The position numbers and the translations under genes are program-made. Under the pieces are notes generated by a model, which was given only the letters and a program-made list of their open reading frames with translations, was not told where the DNA came from and did not search any database. From Neptunicoccus cionae (GTDB lineage Bacteria; Pseudomonadota; Alphaproteobacteria; Rhodobacterales; Rhodobacteraceae): a DNA stretch of 64,000 nucleotides. The DNA is taken from positions 62,001-126,000 of the forward strand of contig NZ_PKOJ01000001.1 of assembly GCF_002860325.1 (NCBI RefSeq), read 5' to 3'. Below, piece by piece: positions 44,330 through 54,061 of the stretch. How positions within the stretch are numbered: the stretch's first letter is position 1; each line of letters begins with the position of its first letter.

Positions 44330-45910
44330 TTAGTAACCGAGAGCACAACCGTCCTTGCGGGGATCGGACCCGCCTTCCAGAACGCCGGTTTCGTGATTTA
44401 TCACAATCGCTTGCGCACCACCGATGGCGACATCGGGGATAGTAATGTCATGCCCCATCGTCATCAGGTCATTGCGCACATTTGCGCTGTAGCCCCGTTC
44501 CAATTGTAGCTTCCCGTCCGCCGCAAAGCTGCGCGGTGCGTCAATTGCTTCCTGCACCGGCATATCGTAATCTACCACATTCGACACAAGACGCGCGTGA
44601 CCCGTAGACTGGTACTGTCCGCCCATCACACCGAACGGCATGATGACCTTGCCACCCTTGCGCAGCATCGCCGGAATGATTGTGTGCATCGGCCGCTTGC
44701 CACCGCCTGCTTCATTGGGATGTCCCGCCTCAAGCGAGAACCCCGCACCGCGGTTTTGGAAATTGATCCCGAATTTATCCGAAGCCAGCCCTGCCCCAAA
44801 GGAATGGAACACAGAATAGATCAGCGAAACCGCCATCCGGTCCCGATCCACCACGGTCAGATAGACCGTTTCCTTGTGCACACTTTCACTGATCGTGGTC
44901 GCAGAGGCCATGGCCTTGTGGGGATCAATCAGCCCCGCAAGCTTCACCGCCGTTTCCGCAGAGGTCATATAGTCCAGTCGGCTCATATAGTCCGGATCGG
45001 CAAGGAACCGGTTGCGCGTGTCATAAGCCAGTTTTGTGGCCTCCGCTTCGATATGCACACGCTGCGTGCTAAGCGCACCATAGGCAGCCATGTCAAAGTG
45101 GGAAAGAATATTCGCCAGCAGGATCGCCGTGGCCCCCTGCCCGTTCGGACGATGCTCGACCAGTTCCACGTCTTTATAACTGCCCGTGATCGGATCCGTA
45201 TATTCACAAGCCGTCGCCGCAAAATCATCAAGTGTATGGACTCCGCCAAGCGCGTTCAGCGAATTGACCATATCCTCGGCCACTTCACCTTCATAAAAAC
45301 CGGCGCGCCCTTCCATGGCGACACGTTCCAGCACCTCGGCCTGATTGGGCGCGCGGAAAATCTGGCCCGGTGCGGGAACTTTTCCATCCAGAAGGTAGAA
45401 ATCCCGTGCAGCGCCTTGCAGCGACTCTGCCGCACGCTCCCAGTCAAAACAGGTGCGCGGCGCCACAGGCACCCCCGCACGGGCGTAATGGATCGCAGGG
45501 GCCAGCGCTGCTTTCAGTCCCAGCTTGCCGTAATCCTTGGACAGGCGGCAAAACGCATCAATCGCACCGGGCACAGTCACCGCAGCCGCATCATGCAGCG
45601 GCATGGTTTTATGTCCCGCTGCCCGCAGCTTTTCCGCATCAAGCGCCGCCGGTGCACGCCCCGATCCGTTCAGCGCCACAACGTCTTCGCTACCCGCAGG
45701 CTTCACCAGCACAAAACAGTCCCCGCCGATGCCTGTCATTTGGGGTTCACACAATCCCAACAAAACACCTGCGGCGATGGCCGCATCTACCGCATTGCCG
45801 CCCGCCTCCAGCATTTGAACTGCAACCTTCGCCGCCAGAGGCGACGAGGTGGCACACATACCGTTTGCCGCAAATACCGGAGAGCGTCCGGGCAGATGAA
45901 AGTCGCGCAT
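44330..45910 (-). CDS. Gamma-glutamyltransferase family protein (YwrD/GGT-like)
   Basis: A 526-residue Ntn-hydrolase precursor of the GGT family, which self-cleaves before a nucleophilic Thr and transfers or hydrolyses gamma-glutamyl groups. Large subunit: MCATSSPLAAKVAVQMLEAG, GGNAVDAAIAAG, TGIGGDCFVLV. Small subunit region: the expected TTHxS sequence reads KETVYLTVVDRDRM, so a Thr is present but not the canonical TTH, as in the YwrD-type branch. No signal peptide, implying a cytoplasmic enzyme. ATG 45910 with AGGGGG upstream is preferred over the in-frame start at 45958. Confidence 0.87.
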   Translation of the reverse strand: MRDFHLPGRSPVFAANGMCATSSPLAAKVAVQMLEAGGNAVDAAIAAGVLLGLCEPQMTGIGGDCFVLVKPAGSEDVVALNGSGRAPAALDAEKLRAAGHKTMPLHDAAAVTVPGAIDAFCRLSKDYGKLGLKAALAPAIHYARAGVPVAPRTCFDWERAAESLQGAARDFYLLDGKVPAPGQIFRAPNQAEVLERVAMEGRAGFYEGEVAEDMVNSLNALGGVHTLDDFAATACEYTDPITGSYKDVELVEHRPNGQGATAILLANILSHFDMAAYGALSTQRVHIEAEATKLAYDTRNRFLADPDYMSRLDYMTSAETAVKLAGLIDPHKAMASATTISESVHKETVYLTVVDRDRMAVSLIYSVFHSFGAGLASDKFGINFQNRGAGFSLEAGHPNEAGGGKRPMHTIIPAMLRKGGKVIMPFGVMGGQYQSTGHARLVSNVVDYDMPVQEAIDAPRSFAADGKLQLERGYSANVRNDLMTMGHDITIPDVAIGGAQAIVINHETGVLEGGSDPRKDGCALGY

Positions 45911-46212
45911 GGTGTATTCCCCCTCTGGCGCCGCTCCTTTTGCGAGAGCAAGGCGCAAATAAATCTGTCCCCCGCAAATTACAGAGGATGGTCCGCGCCC
46001 AAAGAACTACAGCCACGCTGAAAGGGCAAACGTAAAATTACGATCTTGCGCGTCTGTCTGTCAGGAGTGGGGAAATGAGATAGAGCCCCGACGCAGCACC
46101 CAAGGGTGGGGGCTGTTTTGAGTGCCGCGTCAGAGGCAAGCATTGTTTCAGCTATGAGGAAAGTTTCACCTGTGATCTGGGCGAAGAAAGGGAGGGATTG
46201 CGGCAAGAATAA

Positions 46213-46238
46213 GGTTTTTAAAAAAAACGCTTCTCAAG
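46213..46238 (-). terminator. Minus-strand terminator-like element with T8
   Basis: On minus, ACGCT-GCTTGAGA-AGCGT is followed by TTTTTTT. A short stem but a long U-tract. No protein gene ends upstream on this strand, so it may end a small RNA or a read-through transcript. Confidence 0.5.
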
Positions 46239-46286
46239 CAGCGTGCCAGGCTCGCGGGCAGGAATGCAGCCCGCACTGCCGAAATG

Positions 46287-46341
46287 AAAAACCCCGACCG
46301 AGGCGCCAGTACACGGCGGTCTCGTCGGGGTTGTTACTCGT
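46287..46341 (-). ncRNA. Putative small structured RNA or orphan terminator
   Basis: On minus, AACCCCGAC-GAG...CTC-G-GTCGGGGTT forms a 12-pair stem with one bulge, enclosing a second CGCC-N7-GGCG stem, followed by TTTT. A TATAGT hexamer (46347-46352 on plus as ACTATA) lies where a -10 would be for a start at about 46341; a -35 is not clear (TTGGAG at 20-base spacing). No coding gene ends here on minus. Size would be about 55 nt, or about 130 nt if transcription reads to the T8 element at 46213. Confidence 0.4.
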
Positions 46342-46485
46342 TACTCACTATACGCGTAGGGCTTTTATGATGCTCCAACCCGACGATTCTGTGCTCAGAT
46401 TGGGGCGATTTAGCGGTGATTTCGAGCCGCATTTTCGACAAGGTTAACCCTTGCCATTCATGGTTGTGCGAACCAAAATAAATAC

Positions 46486-46833
46486 ATGAACATGCACACT
46501 GTAACACCGCTCTCCTCCCGCAGGCCCGACGGGGAAAAGACCCATTTCCACCGGACCGAACTGGGCCCGATCATGTCTCTTTACGGACGAATGGTCGCCG
46601 CAGGCGAATGGCGGGACTACGGGATTTCGGCGCTGAAGGATGTTGCCGTCTTTTGCGTTTTCCGCCGCAGTGCGGAACATGCGCTCTACCGGATTGAAAA
46701 ACGGCCCAAGTTGGCAGGAAAACAGGGTATGTATGCGATTATAGGGATGGATGGCCGCGTTTTAAAACGTGGGCACGATCTGAAAGCTGTGCTGCGCGTG
46801 CTGGAACGCAAATTGATCCGGAGTGTTGAATAA
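46486..46833 (+). CDS. DUF2794 family protein
   Basis: A 115-residue alphaproteobacterial protein of the DUF2794 family. FHRTELGPIMSLYGRMVAAG, WRDYGISALKDVAVFCVFRR and PKLAGKQGMYAIIGMDGRVL are the conserved blocks. No signal peptide or helices spanning the membrane. The start is ATG 46486 or the ATG six bases later; no SD sequence is obvious. Function unknown. Converges with the NlpC/P60 gene with five bases between stops. Confidence 0.9.
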   Translation: MNMHTVTPLSSRRPDGEKTHFHRTELGPIMSLYGRMVAAGEWRDYGISALKDVAVFCVFRRSAEHALYRIEKRPKLAGKQGMYAIIGMDGRVLKRGHDLKAVLRVLERKLIRSVE

Positions 46834-46838
46834 GCTGC

Positions 46839-47660
46839 TCAGGGCCGGCGATAGGCACTGATCTCCCGGCCTTCCACGTCCCTGATCCGTTCGGCCACCC
46901 GTGCAAGCGGTTCTGCCGTGGTACACATGTGATGCCCGTTCGCGTGGATAATCCGGTCACGATCCAGCATCATCCCGACGTGCCCTTTCCAGAAAACAAG
47001 ATCTCCCCGCTGCAAATCCGCCCCTGCAGGAACAGCATCAAAAAATGCCTCCTGCTGGTCACTGTCGCGGGGACAGTCCCGACCGGCAGCACGCAGCGCG
47101 GCATGGACCAGACCGGAACAATCAATCCCGAGGCTGCTGTCACCGCCCCATAAGTAGGGCACGCCCAGAAAGCGCAGCGCGGTTTCGGCCGCGTCGGTGG
47201 TTACAGTCCCGATCGCGCTAACCTGCTGTTCCGGCACAAAACCGTGCGGCGTCTTCCAGAAACCCTCTTGCTGGTCCGAGCAAGTCAGGAAACTGTCAAA
47301 CGGCAGCGTCAGCGCCGGAACCGTCTTTATCGACCGTGTCGGATAAAGATGCGCACCGAAGGTCCGGACACGGTGGGTCGGTGCATCCAAAGCACGCAAA
47401 TGGGCGGCGTTTATATACCCCGTATAGCCCGACGGTTCCGCGAATCCGAAAGCGTAGCCGTCTCGAATCTCCAGCACGCAGAAACGTTCTCCGAAAACGA
47501 GCTGCCGGTCCAGCGCCCCTTGCGGGGCAGCCAACAGATCGGCCACTGGCACCTGAACGGTCAACAGTTCACCGTCAGTCAGGGGAATTTCCCCTACCTG
47601 ACCGGAGAGACTGCTATGGGCCACCCGCCCGTTGCTGCGCCAGAGGCGTCGATCGTTCAT
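46839..47660 (-). CDS. NlpC/P60 family cysteine peptidase
   Basis: A 273-residue protein with an N-terminal SH3-like region (about 25-140, with FGERFCVLEIRDGYAFGFAE) and a C-terminal NlpC/P60 domain: LGVPYLWGGDSSLGIDCSGL carries the Cys, GHVGMMLDRDRIIHANG the His. These cleave gamma-D-Glu-diaminopimelate bonds in muropeptides. There is no signal peptide, so intracellular peptide recycling is likely. ATG 47660 overlaps the aminopeptidase stop by 4 bases, which supports joint peptide processing. Confidence 0.9.
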   Translation of the reverse strand: MNDRRLWRSNGRVAHSSLSGQVGEIPLTDGELLTVQVPVADLLAAPQGALDRQLVFGERFCVLEIRDGYAFGFAEPSGYTGYINAAHLRALDAPTHRVRTFGAHLYPTRSIKTVPALTLPFDSFLTCSDQQEGFWKTPHGFVPEQQVSAIGTVTTDAAETALRFLGVPYLWGGDSSLGIDCSGLVHAALRAAGRDCPRDSDQQEAFFDAVPAGADLQRGDLVFWKGHVGMMLDRDRIIHANGHHMCTTAEPLARVAERIRDVEGREISAYRRP

Positions 47661-49042
47661 TTCGTGATCCGCTGCTCGATGACTTCCAGCATGGCGCGGG
47701 CAGACTGGCACGCCCCGCCAAGCGTGCGCCCCGCTTTGGGCGCAGGGGTCCAGCCGTAAATGTCCAGATGAACGAAACGGTCGGTGTGCTCCACGAACCG
47801 GCGCAGGAACAGGGCCGCGGTGATCGACCCACCGAATCCGCCTTTGGGTGCATTATCTAGGTCCGCCACATCCGGTTCGATCATCGGTTCGTAAGCATCC
47901 CAAAACGGCATCCGCCACAGCGGGTCTTCGACTTTGGCTCCGCAATCGGACATTTGGGCGGCCAGCGTATCGTCCTCGGTATAAAACGGCATCAGATCCG
48001 GCCCGAGAGCCACGCGCGCAGCCCCTGTCAGGGTTGCCTTACACACCAGCAGATCGGGTTCTTCCTCATCGGCAAGGGTCAGGGCATCCGCCAGTACCAG
48101 ACGACCTTCGGCATCGGTGTTGTTGATTTCGACACTCAGCCCCTTGCGCGACATCAGAATATCCTGCGGGCGATACGCCTCTGCCGAGATGGAGTTTTCC
48201 ACTGCTGGCACCAGCACCCGAAGGCGCACAGGCAGGTTCAGCGCCATGATCATTTTGGCAAGCCCCAGAACCGTCGCCGCGCCGCCCATATCCTTTTTCA
48301 TCAACCCCATTGATCCAGCCGGTTTGATGTTCAGACCGCCCGTATCAAAACAGACCCCTTTTCCCACCAGCGTAATTTTCGGCGCATTTTCATCGCCCCA
48401 GATCATATCCAGCAGGCGGGGCGCCTGATCCGAAGCGCGCCCTACCGTATGGATCATGGGGAAATTCTGCGCCAGCAGGTCATCGCCGCGAATGACTGCG
48501 GTTTTCGCTTTGTAGGCTTGCGCCAGTTCAAGAAATGCAGCTTCCAAACCGTCCGGTCCCATGTCCGACGCGGGTGTATTGATCAGGTCCCGTGTCAGGA
48601 AGTCTCCGGCGGCAATGGCTTCCAGCCGCACCGCATCCACGCCTTCGGGGGCAACCAGCGCGGCCTTCGGGGCGGGTTTCGCCTTGTAGCGGTCAAACAC
48701 ATATCCGCCCAGCAACCATGCCAGCGCAGCTTGGGTTTTTTCTGCTCCGCTCAGCCCGGATGCAAATTTATAGATCCCTTCGGGCAGCTGTGCTGCAACG
48801 GCACCAATGTGCAGGCGGTCCCGCTTGCGTTGAGCCTCTGTCCCCCAGCCCACCAGAACACGGCCGAGTCCCTTTGGTCCGGCAACTGTCAAAACCTGCC
48901 CGAGCTTCCCTGCAAATCCGTTTGCTTTGGCCCATGTGACTGTCTCCGCTGGTGCGTGTTCGAAGAAATGGGCGAGCCCGTCTGTTGAAATCACATCAAC
49001 CGGAATTGCGGTTTCAGAGGCTTCGGCGAATTTGGGTGACAT
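47657..49042 (-). CDS. M17 family leucyl aminopeptidase
   Basis: A 461-residue cytosol aminopeptidase with two-metal site: VGKGVCFDTGGLNIKPAGSM (metal Lys and Asp), NTDAEGRLVLADAL (the family signature, Asp and Glu) and the catalytic Arg in AEGRL. The C-terminal G-rich GGFGGSITAALFL binds substrate. AAGGAG lies five bases before ATG 49042. Coupled to the NlpC/P60 gene by an ATGA overlap; the pair could trim peptides released from the cell wall. Confidence 0.93.
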   Translation of the reverse strand: MSPKFAEASETAIPVDVISTDGLAHFFEHAPAETVTWAKANGFAGKLGQVLTVAGPKGLGRVLVGWGTEAQRKRDRLHIGAVAAQLPEGIYKFASGLSGAEKTQAALAWLLGGYVFDRYKAKPAPKAALVAPEGVDAVRLEAIAAGDFLTRDLINTPASDMGPDGLEAAFLELAQAYKAKTAVIRGDDLLAQNFPMIHTVGRASDQAPRLLDMIWGDENAPKITLVGKGVCFDTGGLNIKPAGSMGLMKKDMGGAATVLGLAKMIMALNLPVRLRVLVPAVENSISAEAYRPQDILMSRKGLSVEINNTDAEGRLVLADALTLADEEEPDLLVCKATLTGAARVALGPDLMPFYTEDDTLAAQMSDCGAKVEDPLWRMPFWDAYEPMIEPDVADLDNAPKGGFGGSITAALFLRRFVEHTDRFVHLDIYGWTPAPKAGRTLGGACQSARAMLEVIEQRITK

Positions 49043-49128
49043 GGGAACTCCTTCAGATTCCCGCGCAGCCTACACCCAAAACGAAGCGCTTTGAAATGGG
49101 ATAATCGGGGGCGTCACCTGAGAAAGCT

Positions 49129-50499
49129 TTAGTCGTTTGGCAACGGATTGGCCGGCGCGGCCCCCGATAGAATACTGACATCGCGGCGCGGGAAGGGAAT
49201 TTCGATGTTGTTTTCATCCAGCACATCCCAAAGGGCCAGAAACACATCCCCGCGTACATTGGTCAGACCGGCCGTACTGTCCCTGATCCAGAAACGCAGC
49301 GTGAAATCAATCGAACTGTCCCCGAAGTTCACGATATGACAGACCGGTTTGGGGATCGGCACCACACGGGATACCGACAGGGGGGCTTCGGAGGCGAGCT
49401 TTTTCACCTCATGGGGGTTGCTGTCATAGGACACACCGAAATTGATCTCCAGCCGCACCAGATCAGAGGAATGGGACCAGTTGATCACCTGACTGGTGAT
49501 GAAGTCCTCATTCGGGATCAGATATTCGCGCCCGTCCCGTGTCAGCACGCTGGCATAGCGGGCACCCAGCTGGGTGATCCAGCCGAATGTCCCGTCGAGC
49601 GAGATCACATCCCCCGGTTTGATGGATTTGTCCAACAGGATGATCACACCGGACACAAGGTTGGAAACGATCTTTTGCAGGCCGAACCCGATGCCCAGAC
49701 CAATCGCACCGGAGAGAAGCGCAAGGTTGCCGATGTCAAATCCGACCACCCGCAGCCCGATCATAAAGGCGATGGTGTAAAGGGTCAGTTGCAGCGCCTT
49801 GTTCAAAAGCACACGGATCGAAGGGGACATATCCTCGACCTTGTTGATCCGTTGCGAACCGGCCTTGGACAGGAAACTGGCCACAACAAACAGCGTTGCC
49901 AGCGACACGACCGCGATCAGCACCGTTAGCAGGGACACCCGCGTGCCCCCCAGATCAAGTGCGACAGTATCCAGCGCGTTGGCCGCATTTTCACGCAGGC
50001 CGAATATGGTAAGAACAACAAAGATGCCCGCCGCCCAGCGCACCAGCTTGCGGACAGTACGCGAGCGGATCAGCCGCGTTGTCACGACCAGAATGAGCCA
50101 CCAGAGCGCCAGTGTTGCTGCAAGTCCGATGAAATAGGACCGGCTCGGCCAAGTCACTTCGCGCATCACAAAGACAGTGGCCCATGACATCACCACAAAC
50201 AGCAGAAGCCACAGCCGCTGGTTCAGGACAGCGCATATCCGCAGGAACCACTTTGGCAGACCGTGGGATTCGCCTAAAAACTCCCGCACACGGGGACGAT
50301 AGAAGCGGTAAAGTCCGTAGGAGAGGGCCGCCAACACCAGTATGATCGCAAGTTGATACCCGCTCCACGGCTGGGTCAACCGGTTGGTTAACCGCTCGGC
50401 CATATCCAGAAACAGGGCAGATTGTTCTGCCACCGTTGGCAAAGCCTTGATCGCTTCGCTTACAACTTCGCCCGGCTCGGTCCCTGCTTCTTCTGCCAA
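49129..50499 (-). CDS. MscS-family mechanosensitive channel (YggB/MscK-core type)
   Basis: A 456-residue inner-membrane channel. About five membrane helices lead to the conserved pore and beta domain: ALLSGAIGLGIGFGLQKIVSNL at about 275-296, DKSIKPGDVISLDGTFGWI and a C-terminal soluble domain ending PFPRRDVSIL. Smaller and of different subgroup from the channel at 14794. The start is TTG 50499, supported by GGGGGA six bases upstream; the next in-frame Met is 31 residues later. Confidence 0.92.
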   Translation of the reverse strand: MAEEAGTEPGEVVSEAIKALPTVAEQSALFLDMAERLTNRLTQPWSGYQLAIILVLAALSYGLYRFYRPRVREFLGESHGLPKWFLRICAVLNQRLWLLLFVVMSWATVFVMREVTWPSRSYFIGLAATLALWWLILVVTTRLIRSRTVRKLVRWAAGIFVVLTIFGLRENAANALDTVALDLGGTRVSLLTVLIAVVSLATLFVVASFLSKAGSQRINKVEDMSPSIRVLLNKALQLTLYTIAFMIGLRVVGFDIGNLALLSGAIGLGIGFGLQKIVSNLVSGVIILLDKSIKPGDVISLDGTFGWITQLGARYASVLTRDGREYLIPNEDFITSQVINWSHSSDLVRLEINFGVSYDSNPHEVKKLASEAPLSVSRVVPIPKPVCHIVNFGDSSIDFTLRFWIRDSTAGLTNVRGDVFLALWDVLDENNIEIPFPRRDVSILSGAAPANPLPND

Positions 50500-50637
50500 A
50501 CAATTTCCCCCGCTTTGATCCTTCTGCTTTCAGAATATACATATTGCGAAATTTTATAAGGGAAATGATTGTCGATCTGTTAGCACTGACCACGACGGGC
50601 TCTGTGCGTCCCCGAGACCCATCAAAAAGGAACCTTC

Positions 50638-51780
50638 ATGATCAATATCCTACGCCTAATGGTCCTACTTGTTGTGCTTGGCCAAATGTCCCTTGCGCAG
50701 GATATGGGCCAGTCCATGCGGCAGTGGTGGGTTGAATGTGACAGGCGGGGGTATTGCACCGCAGATATCGAAGGGCTTACCGGAGATTACGAAACGCTCA
50801 CCCTGCGCATAGAGCGCAGTGAGGCAGCGAACAGTCCGATCCTGCTGGAACTTACACCGGAAACCCTGCTTGGTGAGGGTGCTGCAGTCCGGTTTGACAT
50901 TCCGGGGGCAGAAGAAGGCATCACCCGTAAGGTAGATACTGTTTCAGACAACAGCTTTACCTTGTCAGAGCCATACGACAGCCCGCTGCTACAGGCGATC
51001 ATGACAGGAGAGACCCTGTTTGTGACGATTGATTTCCAAAGCGAACGTGGCGCACAGGTCTTTGAAGTTCCACTGGCCGGAGCAATCGATTCCCTGACTG
51101 TCATGGACATCACCCAGCGGCGTTTGGGCCGCAGGGATGCCATCGTGGCCCGTGGCGCCGCCCCTGCGGACAGCCCTTCGGATGTTTTCCCGCGCCAGAG
51201 CAGGGAAACCGGGGACGAGGATGCAGGGCAATGGACAGAAGATTCAGGTGACGCCCCTGCACTGGAAGATCCGGACGGATCTTACGTTGAAGTCCTGTAC
51301 ACTCCGGCTGAACTGCCCGCTGCCGTGGTGGATTTTGCACTGAATGACGCCGCTTGCGGTGATCTAACCGGCCCCCTGAATGAAATGGGGGCCATTGTGA
51401 ACAAGGATGCCTCCGGCCGGACCACCTATCTGGTCCCCTGCCGGATCGGACAGGCCAACGTCAGCTATTACATCGTCGTGCATGATCCGGCCAACGGGAT
51501 CGAATATGCGATGCAACGTTTCGAACTGCCTCCTGCACACAACGCACCGGACCGCGCAACAATTATGAACCCGCAATGGCTGGCCGGTCAAAACCAGCTT
51601 GTCTCAACCCGCTATGCCAATATGAACCTGAATTGCGGGGCCTATGAAATTCATAACTGGATTGCTGAACAACAACGGTTTGAACTGTCGGTTTACAGGG
51701 CAAAAGAAGATTGCACCGGCCCCCATGTTGAACCCCAGAGGTTCCCGCTGGAATGGACACTTGCCGAGATGGGCGACTGA
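50638..51780 (+). CDS. DUF1176 family secreted protein
   Basis: A 380-residue exported protein: MINILRLMVLLVVLGQMSLAQ is a signal peptide. The mature chain has two halves, an IalB-like beta region (residues 25-170) and a DUF1176 C-terminal region ending in RFPLEWTLAEMGD, a typical family end. Six cysteines occur in the mature part, consistent with periplasmic disulfides. Function unknown. AAGGAA precedes the ATG. It is divergent from the MscS gene and 231 bases ahead of leuC. Confidence 0.8.
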   Translation: MINILRLMVLLVVLGQMSLAQDMGQSMRQWWVECDRRGYCTADIEGLTGDYETLTLRIERSEAANSPILLELTPETLLGEGAAVRFDIPGAEEGITRKVDTVSDNSFTLSEPYDSPLLQAIMTGETLFVTIDFQSERGAQVFEVPLAGAIDSLTVMDITQRRLGRRDAIVARGAAPADSPSDVFPRQSRETGDEDAGQWTEDSGDAPALEDPDGSYVEVLYTPAELPAAVVDFALNDAACGDLTGPLNEMGAIVNKDASGRTTYLVPCRIGQANVSYYIVVHDPANGIEYAMQRFELPPAHNAPDRATIMNPQWLAGQNQLVSTRYANMNLNCGAYEIHNWIAEQQRFELSVYRAKEDCTGPHVEPQRFPLEWTLAEMGD

Positions 51781-51867
51781 CAGGACATGCAGGTGCACCT
51801 CACATGACCCGCCCACAAACGACTCAGCACTTGCGAGACTACGCGCTTCGGTCTATTCCAACGCAGT

Positions 51868-51960
51868 ATGACACACAGATTCACAATGGATGACCGCTCC
51901 CGCCTGCCGTGGCGTTTCCACGGACAGGTTGTTCTGCGTATCCAGGGGCTATCCGCGTAA
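51868..51960 (+). promoter_or_regulatory. Possible leader of leuC with short ORF and hairpin
   Basis: A 30-codon frame (start MTHRFTMDDRS) ends 51 bases before leuC and covers a hairpin CTG-CCGTGG-CGTTT-CCACGG-A-CAG at 51904-51927. Only three Leu codons occur and none in tandem, so classical leucine attenuation is not shown. No SD precedes the ATG. Confidence 0.25.
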
Positions 51961-52011
51961 ATTTCTACGCTCGCCAACTCCAATAGCCAATCTACATAGC
52001 GGGAGGATCAA

Positions 52012-53421
52012 ATGTCCGCACCTAAAACACTCTACGATAAAATCTGGGATGCCCACGTCGCCCATGAAGCCGAAGACGGCACTTGCTTGCTGTATATCGA
52101 CCGTCACCTTGTCCACGAAGTGACGTCCCCTCAAGCGTTTGAAGGCCTGCGCATGGCGGGCCGTACCGTTCGCGCACCGGAGAAAACCATCGCCGTGCCC
52201 GATCACAACGTGCCAACCACGCTGGACCGCGCCAATGCGGAAACCATGACCGAGGACAGCCGCATTCAGGTTGAAGCGCTGGACACCAACGCCAAGGAAT
52301 TTGGTCTGCACTATTACCCTGTGTCTGATGTTCGTCAGGGTATCGTGCATATCGTCGGACCGGAACAGGGCTGGACCCTGCCCGGCATGACCGTGGTTTG
52401 CGGCGACAGCCACACAGCCACGCATGGCGCCTTCGGTGCGCTGGCCCACGGCATCGGCACCTCGGAAGTTGAACACGTTCTGGCAACACAAACGCTGATC
52501 CAGAAGAAATCCAAGAATATGAAGGTGGAAATCACCGGCTCCCTTCGCCCGGGCGTCACAGCCAAAGACATCACCATGTGCGTGATCGGGGAAACCGGCA
52601 CCGCTGGTGGCACCGGTTATGTGATCGAATATTGTGGTCAGGCGATCCGCGAACTGTCCATGGAAGGACGGATGACCGTCTGTAACATGGCCATTGAAGG
52701 CGGCGCACGCGCCGGTCTGATCGCACCGGATGAAACCACATTCGAATACTGCAAAGGCCGCCCCCACGCCCCGAAAGGCGCGCAATGGGAAATGGCTGTG
52801 GAGTCCTGGAAAGAGCTCTACACAGATGAAGGCGCACATTTCGACAAGATCATCACCATCAAAGGTGAAGATATTGCGCCCTCCGTCACTTGGGGCACAT
52901 CCCCCGAAGATGTCCTGCCGATCACGGCCACTGTTCCAAACCCCGAAGATTTTCAGGGTGGCAAGGTAGAAGCGGTTCGCCGCTCGCTGGACTACATGGG
53001 TCTGAAACCCGGCATGAAACTGTCGGATGTGGAAATTGACACCGTCTTCATCGGGTCTTGCACCAACGGGCGGATCGAGGATCTGCGCGCTGCAGCAGAG
53101 GTTCTGAAAGGCAAGAAGATCAAAGACGGGATGCGGGCGATGGTTGTGCCCGGCTCCGGTCTGGTGCGCGCGCAAGCCGAAGAAGAAGGTCTCGCACAAA
53201 TCTTTATCGACGCGGGCTTTGAATGGCGTATGGCCGGTTGTTCCATGTGTCTGGCGATGAACCCTGACCAGTTGTCAGAAGGCGAACGCTGTGCGTCTAC
53301 CTCCAACCGCAACTTTGAAGGCCGTCAGGGCTACAAAGGCCGCACCCACCTTCTGTCCCCCGCTATGGCCGCTGCAGCTGCCGTGACCGGTAAACTGACA
53401 GACATCCGCGACTTCGCGTAA
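52012..53421 (+). CDS. leuC: 3-isopropylmalate dehydratase large subunit
   Basis: Aconitase-fold subunit carrying the 4Fe-4S cluster, leucine biosynthesis. The 469-residue protein has [20 protein letters not shown], the cluster cysteines in [14 protein letters not shown] and [11 protein letters not shown], and ends with the family sequence [26 protein letters not shown] precedes the ATG. leuD follows 12 bases later. Confidence 0.98.
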   Translation: MSAPKTLYDKIWDAHVAHEAEDGTCLLYIDRHLVHEVTSPQAFEGLRMAGRTVRAPEKTIAVPDHNVPTTLDRANAETMTEDSRIQVEALDTNAKEFGLHYYPVSDVRQGIVHIVGPEQGWTLPGMTVVCGDSHTATHGAFGALAHGIGTSEVEHVLATQTLIQKKSKNMKVEITGSLRPGVTAKDITMCVIGETGTAGGTGYVIEYCGQAIRELSMEGRMTVCNMAIEGGARAGLIAPDETTFEYCKGRPHAPKGAQWEMAVESWKELYTDEGAHFDKIITIKGEDIAPSVTWGTSPEDVLPITATVPNPEDFQGGKVEAVRRSLDYMGLKPGMKLSDVEIDTVFIGSCTNGRIEDLRAAAEVLKGKKIKDGMRAMVVPGSGLVRAQAEEEGLAQIFIDAGFEWRMAGCSMCLAMNPDQLSEGERCASTSNRNFEGRQGYKGRTHLLSPAMAAAAAVTGKLTDIRDFA

Positions 53422-53433
53422 GGAGAGATCATC

Positions 53434-54039
53434 ATGGAAAAGTTCACGACAGTTTCAGGCGTTGCTGCCCCTATGCCGTTGGTCAACATCGACACCGATA
53501 TGATCATTCCGAAGCAGTTTCTCAAAACCATCAAACGGACCGGCCTTGGCGCCAACCTGTTTGACGAGATGCGCTTTAACCGCGACGGCACCGAGGTAGA
53601 GGATTTTGTACTGAACAAACCTGCCTACCGCGATGCAGAGATTCTTGTGGCCGGAGACAACTTCGGCTGCGGATCGTCCCGTGAGCACGCCCCTTGGGCG
53701 CTGGGAGATTTTGGAATCAAAGTTGTCATCTCCACATCTTTTGCAGACATTTTTTATAATAACTGCTTCAAGAATGGCATCCTTCCGGTGGTTTTGCCCA
53801 AGGAAGCTGTGGATGTTCTGATGGAAGATGCGGAACGCGGATCCAACGCACGGATCACCGTTGATCTGGAAAACCAGACGGTCTCTGCCACGGATGGAAC
53901 AGAATTCAAATTCGAAGTGGACGAGTTCAAAAAACACTGCCTTCTGAATGGCTTGGACGACATCGGACTGACCCTGCAAAAAGCCGCTTCGATCGACAGT
54001 TTCGAAGCCGGTTATTCAGCACGGGCCCCTTGGGTCTAA
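53434..54039 (+). CDS. leuD: 3-isopropylmalate dehydratase small subunit
   Basis: Partner of LeuC, the swivelling aconitase domain. 201 residues; [21 protein letters not shown] and [17 protein letters not shown] are the signature blocks and [17 protein letters not shown] follows. AAGGAGAG before the ATG. A perfect hairpin begins 22 bases after its stop; leuB is not next but 4 kb away. Confidence 0.98.
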   Translation: MEKFTTVSGVAAPMPLVNIDTDMIIPKQFLKTIKRTGLGANLFDEMRFNRDGTEVEDFVLNKPAYRDAEILVAGDNFGCGSSREHAPWALGDFGIKVVISTSFADIFYNNCFKNGILPVVLPKEAVDVLMEDAERGSNARITVDLENQTVSATDGTEFKFEVDEFKKHCLLNGLDDIGLTLQKAASIDSFEAGYSARAPWV

Positions 54040-54061
54040 TTGGTCTGACTACCAGATATTG

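Larger units (their letters stand above)
45911..46485. other. 575-base gap between ggt and the DUF2794 gene
   Basis: No credible protein gene (a 113-codon plus-strand frame from 46106 has no family features and no ribosome site). Visible structure: a plus-strand hairpin AGCCCC...GGGGCT at 46084-46114 followed by GTTTTG, a minus-strand hairpin ACGCT...AGCGT followed by eight Ts (about 46213-46238) and the structured element at 46287-46352. Confidence 0.6.

Noticed and set aside
44597-46021. 474-codon plus-strand frame opposite ggt
   Set aside because: Arg/His-rich shadow of the GGT-family gene.
46106-46447. 113-codon plus-strand frame in the ggt-DUF2794 gap
   Set aside because: No ribosome site, no recognisable family, and it spans two hairpins.
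51868-51960. Classical leucine attenuator before leuC
   Set aside because: The short frame lacks a run of Leu codons and no mutually exclusive terminator/antiterminator pair is visible; kept only as a low-confidence leader.
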